DNA from: Castor canadensis
Lineage: Eukaryota > Chordata > Mammalia > Rodentia > Castoridae
Length of the DNA stretch: 64,000 bases
NCBI RefSeq assembly: GCF_047511655.1
Contig: NC_133390.1
Location: 131,989,583-132,053,582 of the forward strand
Direction of reading: 5' to 3'
Both the position numbers and the translations under genes were made by a program. The notes under the pieces are model-generated. The model was given only the letters and a program-made list of their open reading frames with translations. It made no database searches and was not told the origin of the DNA. Positions 56,205 through 64,000 of this stretch are shown piece by piece (position 1 is the first letter of the stretch; the number at the start of each line of letters is the position of its first letter).

Positions 56205-56382
56205 AGAGATCACGGCTCTTTGTGCAAGAAGGACTCCGTGCATGCGTGATAGTCTCTGGTAGGCGTGGAGATTGTCTTAGAGCGGGAATTTCTGTTTAAG
56301 GGCTGTCCTTGGGAGTTTCTCAAGTGAGGTCTGAAGATAAAATGACAGCTGATTTACAAATGGCGACATTATTGTTCTATCA
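56205..56382 (-). mobile_element. class I ERV B 5' LTR fragment (U3 only)
   Basis: Minus strand starts 'tgatagaacaataatgtc' at 56382 and matches U3 of the 50080-50418 LTR through 'accagagact'. The promoter, R and U5 are missing before matrix sequence begins. Flanking bases do not match those next to 50080. Confidence 0.8.
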
Positions 56383-57480
56383 GACACGTGTGCTACAGTC
56401 CTTTGAGGGGCTCTTGAGGTCATGGGTGACTCATGTGAACTAAATGAACGAGTGGGAAGAGGGAGGGCATGGGTTCATAACCTCTGACTGAGTGGTGCCT
56501 TGGCCAGAAAAGGGGATGGGGTGGCCCAGTGTTGGCTCCTGCTGTGACCTGAACATGACCTGTTCACTCCTCTTGTCTGTGGCAGGATAATGGCCCATCT
56601 CGAAAGCAAGACTTAAAGGAAAAAACTGTTGATAGGGAATTTAGGCAGATGTAGAGTAGAGGCTTAGCATTAGGTGGAAAAAACCTAGGAGACTGGGACA
56701 GAGAAGCAGCTCCAATCATCAGCTACATGCCATTTAGCAACCAAATTGATTTTATGTTTTCAATCCTGGGACCTTGTGAGTCACTTTGGAGGCTGAGAGA
56801 ACTGGCTGGAGCCACAAAATAACTGGAATAGGACCTCTTTCCCTTTCTCCTAGTTCATCTTTGCCTCTTACTCAGGTAGCCAGTCTAGGAGAGGAGATGG
56901 GCAGGCTATGGAGTAGGAGAGGTGAAAGAAAACTCCTCCATAGCTAAGAGACAGATTTAGAGAAAGTTCCAAAGCTAAATGGTTTTCATACCTTGTGAGA
57001 GTGAGCCCCTCCCTGGCTCGCCCACAACTTCTCAGTTTCCATGCAGAATCACAGGTCTAGAGATTCACATGTGAAAAGAATTTCAAGGTGCTCACAAAAA
57101 GGGAGTTTCACAAGGTGGAAGTTTTAGCAAGGATTTATTTTAGTTTAACAGGATAAAGTAGGGAAAAATTTAAAGAGGGGAAAAAAAGTACCTCTTGCTA
57201 GAAGTGCGGGAGTGGGGGTGGAGACAAGCTGAAAAATGGTGGCCCTTTCAAGGTTCTTTATGTTGAGTTGGGGAAACACACATCATCCTGTCAAGTCTAT
57301 CAACTCTAAGCATTAGATAGTGGTTCTGAGTGTCAGTAGGGGTACTGTGTATTATTTTTAAACATGGTGAGATTATCTAGGCCTACCCAAAACACAGGGA
57401 CAGTAGGTGAGTTTGCCAGACATGCCTTTCCCTCTCCCCATTTAAGGAGCCCTGAAACTTGTTAACATCTCGAAGGAGAA
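56383..57480. other. APMAP intron 1, possible additional LTR
   Basis: Mostly unrecognised. At about 57030-57480 an LTR-like stretch is possible in minus orientation ('tggctcgcccacaacttctc' next to it, AATAAA-type signal near 57135), but no family match or boundaries can be given. Confidence 0.3.
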
Positions 57481-58300
57481 AGCAGATGCTCTTTTGAGTC
57501 TCCTTTGTTACTTAGCATCTAAACAGAGATGGGTGGGGGTGGTTAGCTGCCCTGGCTTTTTAGTTTTTACTTCTTCATTCCAATGTCTGAGTCTGACACT
57601 TTTAATGTTTAAATAATTTATTAAAATAATGAACACATTTATTAAAATAGTGTAATGTATTAATAAAATAATGTAATTTCTCTGTGTTCTCATCTGTTCT
57701 GCTTCAGTTAGCACTGTCCCTATGCCTGACCTGCTATGGAAGAGTTAGCAACAGGAAGAAACCAGGCTATACCTTCAACATTCTGCTTAGAAATCTCCTC
57801 ACCATCTTTATAAGTTTGGTTTTCATGTAGGACATGATTCAGCCATATTATAAGGATTTGCTTCCTGTGTGTTTTTTATGCTTTTCTCCTTTTCCTATAT
57901 GTTACCATTAACATGTCTCTGACTTCTTTCTAAACCTTTACCAGCAGTGCCTTTTATGTCTACATTTTTGCTAAGTGTGTCCATAATGAGTTAGGCATTC
58001 TCTAAGATGACATGTATCTTTTTTTTGTTGGTAGTGGGGATTGAATTCAGATCCTTATGATGTATATCTTTTCTACCATTTCCGTACTTCTTTCTGAGAC
58101 CTCTATAGCAGAATCTATGACATTCATATTTCTATTAACAATCTTCTCAAGGAAACAGAAGCCTTTTCTGTCCTGTTCAAAATTTTTCCATCCTTCACCA
58201 GCAGCCCAATTCAGAAGCTATTTCTACATTTTTTAGGTATTTGGTGCAGCAGCATCTTACTTCCAGTGCTAGAAATTAATTTATTCAAAAAACCATATTC
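57481..58300 (+). other. APMAP intron 1, unique sequence with a short ID remnant
   Basis: Tandem-like 'taaaataatg/ttattaaaat' AT-rich patch at 57605-57675 and a short minus ID fragment at 58018-58062 ('ggggattgaattcagatcct'). Nothing else. Confidence 0.45.
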
Positions 58301-58302
58301 AT

Positions 58303-58420
58303 GAAGCTGGGCATGGGAGCTCAGGCCTGTAATCTCAGCATTTGGGAGCCTCAGCAGGAGGATCATGAGTTTGAGGCCAGCCTGGGCTACATAGTAAGAT
58401 CCTATCGCAGAAAAAAAACT
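58303..58420 (+). repeat. B1-like SINE
   Basis: 'gctgggcatgggagctcagg', 'aggatcatgagtttgaggcc' and 'agcctgggctacatagtaag' plus A-tail. Confidence 0.93.
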
Positions 58421-58424
58421 ATAT

Positions 58425-58660
58425 TCATTTTCTATAGCTGCCATAACAAATTGCCACATACTTAGTAGCATAAATAACACAACTTTATTATCTAACAGTT
58501 CTGTAAGTCAGAAGTCCTGGACAGGTCTCACTGTGCTTAAGTCAAGGTATTGACATGGCTATGTTCTTTTCTAGAGGCTCCAGGGAAGAATCTGATTCCT
58601 GTCCACTCGTGGTGCTGCCAGAACCCAAGTGCTCTTAAATTGTGCTGTCCAATGTGTTTG
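58425..58660 (-). repeat. MLT1-like MaLR LTR fragment
   Basis: 'tctatagctgccataacaaa', 'ttctgtaagtcagaagtcct' and 'ggctccagggaagaatctga' are the reverse-orientation wording of a MaLR LTR. Confidence 0.7.
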
Positions 58661-58999
58661 CAAGGGGCATTTTTATGAAGCTACTCTCTGTCCTTGCCCT
58701 TTGTCTTTCTTTCCCTTTGTCTTTTTCCTTTTTCCCTACCCTAATGGAAATAGAAGAACCAATTTCATTTTCTGCTTTATTCATTTATTGTAGTCATGCC
58801 TGTTCAAAACTGGGCAGGACATTGAGATTCCCCTCCCACCACCCCATTCACTGGGAATTTGTGGTCTTTTGGAGTGAAGAAACTGGCCTATAGTTGCTTG
58901 GCTGGTTGTTGGGAAATTCAGGACTGGCACAGGTCTCCATTTCTACCCTTTACTTGGAGCAGACTTAACATGGCAGAATCCTGTCCTTCTGTCAAAAAT

Positions 59000-59305
59000 C
59001 AAAACACTGAGCTATTTGGGAGACTGAGATAAGGAGAATTGAGGTTTCAGGCCAGCCCAGGCAAAAAGTTCTAAAGATCCCATCTCAACCAGTATGTGGG
59101 CATGGTGGCACATACTTGTCCTCACAGCTATGGCAGGAAGTATAAAATAGGAGGCTCACAGTCCAGGAAGGCATGGACAAAACACTATCTCAAAAATAAC
59201 CAGAGCAAAAAGAGCAAATAACCAGACAAGGTGCAGACAGTAATGTGCCTGCCTGGCACGTACAAATCCTTGAGTTCTAACCCCAGTACCAAGAAAAAAA
59301 ATACC
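59000..59305 (+). repeat. long composite SINE (two B1-like parts plus ID-like part)
   Basis: 'tgggagactgagataaggag' (B1-like), a second 'gggcatggtggcacatactt' unit, then the ID-like end 'tgcctgcctggcacg' ... 'aaccccagtaccaag'. Either a trimer or one SINE inserted in another. Confidence 0.75.
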
Positions 59306-59411
59306 AAAACACTACCCTCAAATCAAGACTTTTCTGTTAATTGTGAATTTTGACTTTTTTTAAGTCAACATTAAAAAATTTTTTTGATAGCAAAAAACAT
59401 TCTCTAGTCTC

Positions 59412-59575
59412 TAGCCAGGTATGGTAGTGCACACCTGTAATCCCAGCACTCAGGAAGCTGAGGCAGGAGGATCCAGACTTCAAGGCCAGCCTGGGCTATG
59501 TATTGAGACTCAGTGTCAAAATAACCAAAACAATGAACAACAATAACAAAAAGATTCTAGGAAAAAAAAAATCAC
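59412..59575 (+). repeat. B1-like SINE
   Basis: 'caggtatggtagtgcacacc', 'tgtaatcccagcactcagga', 'aaggccagcctgggctatgt' and an A-rich tail. Confidence 0.93.
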
Positions 59576-60004
59576 ATTATACCTTAGAAGCTGGAGATTT
59601 TATTTGCTTTGAGTTAATCTTAATATCAAGTGTTTAGTGAATTCAAATACACTTTATATAAACAGATAATGATTCTGTGAGGTTTATTTAGTAGCAAGGG
59701 GCTAAATGTTATCAGTTGTTTACCAGATGAGAAATAATGTATGTGAGGATTGGTTGAGACACATTTTATTCACAACTGGTCATTTGAAAACTTTACCCAA
59801 GACTCCCAAGGCTGCTTTCAGATCTTCCCAAGGCTTCAAAGTGATAAGCTGGAGTTTTAATTTTGTAGAATCTTTGTGACCCGTGAGTATATGTCATACT
59901 TGCTCCACCAAGTGGAAGAGCTGAGGTTTCCTTTTGATTCCTAGAGGTGAGATCTGCAAAGTGATTGGGGAGTTAGAGGGTCAAGGAGTTTGCCTTCTTT
60001 TGCT

Positions 60005-60140
60005 TCATGAAATTTCTCTCTCTCTGTCTTTGTCTCTCTCTCTCTTTTTCTCTGTCTCTTTCTTTTGTGGTGCTGGGGGTAGAACCCCATGCCTTTCCCA
60101 TGCTAGGCAGGTGCTGAACCTCTGAGTCACCCCAGCCCTG
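60005..60140 (-). repeat. (TC)n microsatellite and ID-type SINE
   Basis: ctctctctgt-type tract at 60016-60062, then the ID complement 'tggtgctgggggtagaaccc' ... 'ctgagtcaccccagccctgt'. Confidence 0.9.
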
Positions 60141-60560
60141 TCTCTTTTATCTTAAGACACAGTACCAAGTGTCACTGCTTTGAATCCACGCAGCAGGAAC
60201 TCGTGGCTTTTGAGAAGTGTCAGTCTCAAATGGTCAGTGTGTATTCCTCACATTGTTGGAATTCTTTTCTCCCTTTACTTTGTGCATTCATCAATTCTTG
60301 ATGAACTCTGCTAGAAGGTTTAAGATATGGAAAATAACTGATCGTATCTCACATAGCTGGAAGACTTAAAAAATAAAACAAGTCATGTTTGTGAATTCCG
60401 GCAAATAGTGCTAAAGTTTAATCACAAGCCACAAAGGTCGACAGCCTTGCAGTGGGGAAACTGGGGGTGTGGCCCTGCCTCTGGGGAAAGGGCCTGAGAC
60501 CAGCTGAGGTTGTCACTGTGAGGCTCTGCTGATTGCCTTTGTATGTGTTATCTCTGGCAG

Positions 60561-60677
60561 CTCCTTTAGTGGCAGAGTTTTCCGAATGACCTTCTTGATG
60601 CTGGCTGTTTCCCTCACTGTTCCCCTGCTTGGAGCCACGATGCTGCTGGAGTCTCCTATAGATCCCCAGCCTCTCAG
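60561..60677 (+). CDS. APMAP: APMAP coding exon 2 (membrane anchor)
   Basis: 117 nt between acceptor 'tctctggcag' and donor CAG|GTGAG. The first base completes the serine codon split with exon 1. It then encodes SFSGRVFRMTFLMLAVSLTV and the end of the hydrophobic anchor '...PLLGATMLL', then 'ESPIDPQPL'. The uncharged stretch from about V to the LL is the single signal-anchor helix of this type II protein. Basic residues before it (R-V-F-R) fit an N-in topology. It ends in phase 2 and joins exon 3 to restore a serine codon. Reading frame and length are as expected for mammals; one Val-to-Met and one Met-to-Thr difference from human as I remember it. Confidence 0.96.
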
Positions 60678-61100
60678 GTGAGCCACCCACAGTCCTCTGA
60701 AGGGATTGCTTAATGAAATGTATCAGGCTGATGTAATTTCTAGGAAAAGGAGGACAATTAAATCAGTCTGGAATGAAGGTAAGTTATGAGAAATAGAGCT
60801 CTGTCATTTCTAAAGAAAGGTACTAAAATACTTGAGTTTTCATGTTGAATTAGATATTACTTAGAATACATGTGTGGAATTGTCTCTGTCCTTGTTTCAA
60901 AAACTACAAAACAAGTACAAAAATCAAAATAAGAGAAGCTTAGGAGTTAGAAGTTGAAGTGCCAAAAGCACATGCAAGTAAAGTTAAGGCTACCTTGTTT
61001 AAATTTTGTAAGTAATTGATTTTTAAGAAAACCTGTAATTAGGGTTCTGTTTTTGCTAAGTTATCTTTCACCAGTAAAGATCTATGAGGAATATAGTCCA
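60678..61100 (+). other. APMAP: APMAP intron 2, first part
   Basis: Unique sequence, no repeat recognised. Confidence 0.6.
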
Positions 61101-61104
61101 TTAT

Positions 61105-61445
61105 TGTTGCAGAAAGGCTCAACGGTGACTGAGAGGGCACCAAAGCTTTCGGGAAGCAAGTTTATTAAGCAAGCTGGCAGCAACTCAGCAGACTCTAGTC
61201 CAAAGGCTGAGCCCTGAGAACAAAGGGGGATTTCCTTATATACCATTTAGAGCAGGTTACAGAAATGGGTGGGCGGGGTACAGCTTGTCCCATACATAAT
61301 CACATGTTATTTCATTGGCTGCCCTAACCTCTGGGGCAAGGTAACCCTTCTCTGGTCTCCAGGTAACATTCCCCAACTCTGTTTTTCCTTTGTTTCACTG
61401 TAGCACTCATTAATCTCTCTTCCCCCTCTCTGCCTTCCTTCCACA
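61105..61445 (-). mobile_element. solo class I ERV LTR, copy 3
   Basis: 341 bp with TGT...ACA ends and a 4-bp target duplication 'ttat' (61101-61104, 61446-61449). Same family as 7075-7430 and 11766-12120, including 'agagcaggttacagaaatgg' and a TATA-like block. Antisense to APMAP, in intron 2. Confidence 0.9.
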
Positions 61446-61894
61446 TTATAACTTAAAAAAATTTTCCCCTTGAAATATTTTCATGTTTGTGATTATAGTA
61501 AGGCAAGGTTCTTATTGGTGTGATGGCTTTTGACATGGAGACTAAGCTGGTGGCAAGAGGGCTGTGCAGTTTGGTTCAGGAAGTTCCTGGTTCTTCTTGA
61601 AATAACTGATGGAGGTGAAGTTGCCTAAAGTTTTTTGTAAATGAGTTAGTCTATGTAAGACTGAACACTTCAGACAAGAACCATGTCTAACTCTACAGCA
61701 AATATAACATACAAAGTTGAATAATGTGTTGGTGTTTTATACATAAAAATTAAGGTTTTATATTGGATTCAATGCACTAAAAATGTGTTCACTATCTAGT
61801 ATGCCTGAGTAGATACAGAGATTAAAGGGGGCTTGATTCTGATCTTAGATTGACATCTGCATACAAGAGTCAACTTGTTGTTGGATTTAGAATT

Positions 61895-61992
61895 AGTGGA
61901 GAGGTTGGGGATGTACCTTAGTGGGAGAACACTTGTAACTGCAAGGCTGTGGGTTTGACCTCCCCAGCACCACAAAAGAAAAAAAAAAAAGA
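61895..61992 (+). repeat. ID-type SINE
   Basis: 'gaggttggggatgtacctta', 'gtgggagaacacttgtaact', 'cctccccagcaccacaaaag' and an A-tail. Confidence 0.88.
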
Positions 61993-63437
61993 AAAGAAAA
62001 CCAAAATAATCACTAGAATTAGTAAAGATATGATGTACACTAAAAGCACAATTAACTTCCATAAGATGGAGAATGGATGAAGACCTACTCAGTCACAGAG
62101 TGTTGGCTCTAAGTCCTGGTGTGTTGATGGCTTACATGTGTTTCCTCCCTGAGCCAGGCATGAAGACATTCAGGGAATCCTCTCAGAGGTGCCTCTCTTG
62201 CTAACCCTTGTCAACATGTAGAGTGATGACTCAGTCCACCCCAAGTAGACCTGATCTGGGCCTTACTGGATAATTCTGAGGCAAAGGCAGGAGAGTGAAC
62301 AGCGTCCAGAGCTGGGGATCAGAAGCACAGATTTGGATTAGCCTTGGAAAGTGGGGAGCAGCAGCGCAGGTGATGATGGAGATGGAGGATGGAGCTTCAG
62401 TGACTGAAATCCACTGATCTCAGAGAAGACCAATTTGTGTGTGGAAGGAGTGGTGATGAAATGCAGCAGGAAGAGGGGTGTGTAGCCCTGCCAAAAACAG
62501 AGGAATGTAGTCATACAAAGTTAGTTCTTTCCGTGGAGTAGGTCTGCTTCATGAGGCAAGAAGGCTTAAACCAGAGTGGCCGACAGGGGTCCTCTGATCT
62601 GCTCAGATTTGGGGCTGATGTGCTCAGGAATTGGGAGTAAGACACAGAGCAAAAGCAGAAGACTGGCAGAGAGTTCCAAGAATAGCAGTGAGGCAAAAGT
62701 TGCTAATGACAATAGCTAAAAAGGTTTCTTTAAAGTTCCATTCAGAGCAAAACAAGCAAGGATAGAGAGGAGATGGGTGGCAGCTCTTCCAGACTTGAAG
62801 ATGATATACTTGGTGTCACTACTTAGGGAAAAATGTCACCTGGAAGGTTTCAGGACCACTCAAAGCCTAAGCCACAAAGCTTCCTTCCTTTTCTTTTGTG
62901 GAAGATCAGAGGGGTGTCCTAGACACATCATATTTGATATCCTGTTGACAGGGTCTTTGAAGATCCACTTGACAGCATGCTGAAATGTGAGCAGGATGAT
63001 AGGGCTGTCATATATAGTTGGCATAATGAAGAAAGCTGGTATCAACTCAGCAATGCTTGCCACAGAGAAGTGAGCCAGCCGTGGTACCAGAATCAGTCTG
63101 GATTGCACAAAACTTCTCTTAAGCACTTCTGAGCATCAGCTCTCTTAGATTCCAGGTTGCTTTTCCTACTGCAGGAGGTTAGGGTGTAAGGGACACCATT
63201 TCTGCTTTTCCCATGCAAGTCTCTCCATGTTTGTATTTTCTTACTTATTTTGTATTGTGACCTACTCTAATATCCCTGAACATTTCTTTTACCTTAACCT
63301 TTGTTTCTGGCAACTAAGGATGTTATTGGAATGTGCTTTGTTTATTAAAGAACAGATGATGGTAGTAGGTTGTGAGTAAACATTTTACTTCATGTATATT
63401 TTTATACACAAATCCCTATTATTGCATTATTTTACAG
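61993..63437 (+). other. APMAP: APMAP intron 2, last part
   Basis: No recognisable repeat. Ends with the polypyrimidine-tract acceptor 'attattttacag'. Confidence 0.55.
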
Positions 63438-63553
63438 CTTCAAAGAACCCCCTTTCTTGCTTGGTGTTCTGCAACCAAATACGAAGTTGCGACAGGCAGA
63501 AAGGCTGTTTGAAAATCAACTTACTGGGCCAGAATCCATAGCAAATATTGGTG
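63438..63553 (+). CDS. APMAP: APMAP coding exon 3 (start of the lumenal propeller domain)
   Basis: 116 nt from acceptor TTTACAG to donor GTG|GTAAGT. It encodes SFKEPPFLLGVLQPNTKLRQ, then 'AERLFENQL' and 'GPESIANIG', the start of the extracytosolic strictosidine-synthase-like propeller. It ends with one base of the next codon (phase 1), which fits the expected Gly-Asp junction. The remaining exons, including the catalytic-type propeller residues, lie beyond 64000. The open frame through exons 1-3 and the consensus splice sites argue for an active gene. Confidence 0.96.
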
Positions 63554-63803
63554 GTAAGTAGCATCTTCCCACCACCCCCAACTGTGGAGTGTGACTTGGA
63601 TGCCTTCCAGGCCTGGTTGCTCAAGGGGATGGGTTCTGTGGGAGCAGCTGCAGTGGCATGCTGCTGCCAAGTGAGGAGCCCTGGGCATACTTTTAGCTGT
63701 GGACATCCCATAGTAGTGGCCCAAGGGAAATAGCTCTTTCTGCCTGTCTTCATGTCCAGGTTTAATGCCACCATGCCACTATGCTGTGGGGCGAGTTCAA
63801 GTC

Positions 63804-63990
63804 CATCCTTCCTTCCTTCCCTCCCTCTTTCCTCCTTCCCTCCCTCCCTTTCTCCCTGCCTGCCTCCCCACCCCTTCTCCTTTACCCCATCTCTTTTCCA
63901 CCTACCCCCCTTTCTCTTGCCCCAGGATTGTACCTAGGGCCTCATGCATGAGGCAAGCATTCTACCACTTGAGCTATGCTCCCACCCCTT
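63804..63990 (-). repeat. (CCTT)n tract followed by ID-type SINE
   Basis: C/T-rich tract 63804-63915, then 'aggattgtacctagggcctc' ... 'ctaccacttgagctatgctc', the ID complement. In APMAP intron 3. Confidence 0.88.
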
Positions 63991-64000
63991 TTATTTTTAT

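Noticed and set aside
55963..56262. 99-codon plus-strand frame
   Set aside because: It is the antisense shadow of ERV B matrix and LTR sequence.
57030..57480. Additional minus-strand LTR
   Set aside because: A polyA-type signal and a weak primer-like match (about 12 of 18) are not enough; no second copy in the window. Left as a possibility only.

Overview
This is a mammalian nuclear window, almost certainly from a non-murid rodent. The coding exons match placental-mammal genes. The interspersed repeats are B1-like 7SL SINEs, ID-type tRNA SINEs, and composite units of a B1-like left half joined to an ID-like right half ending in 'gagttcaaacctcagtcccaccaaaa', plus one dominant L1 family. From memory this SINE mix fits a castorid (beaver) best, with a squirrel-related rodent as the alternative; no database search was run.

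Two protein-coding genes are present, both on the + strand. The last coding exon and 3' UTR of ACSS1 (mitochondrial acetyl-CoA synthetase) occupy about 0.49-2.17 kb. The CpG-rich promoter and first three coding exons of APMAP (adipocyte plasma membrane-associated protein) follow: exon 1 at 32.43 kb, exon 2 at 60.56 kb and exon 3 at 63.44 kb. The order ACSS1 then APMAP in the same transcriptional direction matches my memory of human 20p11. APMAP exons join in one frame with consensus splice sites and continue beyond the window. Intron 1 is about 28 kb.

Nearly everything else is transposon. The ACSS1-APMAP interval holds MaLR LTRs, three L1s and a compound retroviral block (11.8-27.5 kb). That block contains a class I LTR with a tRNA-Pro-like primer site, a minus-strand class II (betaretrovirus-like) pol split by a young L1, an AT-rich unidentified repeat, a minus-strand L1 with 5' UTR and ORF1 but most of ORF2 deleted, a class II LTR with a tRNA-Lys-like primer site, and a plus-strand class I gag-pol relic. 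APMAP intron 1 holds an antisense L1 with about 1,065 uninterrupted ORF2 codons and, at 42.7-56.4 kb, two head-to-tail class I proviruses, both antisense to the gene.

The strongest anomalies are a 63-bp exact copy of class II pol sequence embedded in the neighbouring L1 (templated insertion), an L1 whose 3' end carries an extra segment with its own polyA signal (3' transduction or a distinct subfamily tail), a provirus in which integrase is joined to the Env membrane anchor, and two class I RTs that have independently lost the same catalytic aspartate. No novel gene system was found. All retroviral reading frames are broken.
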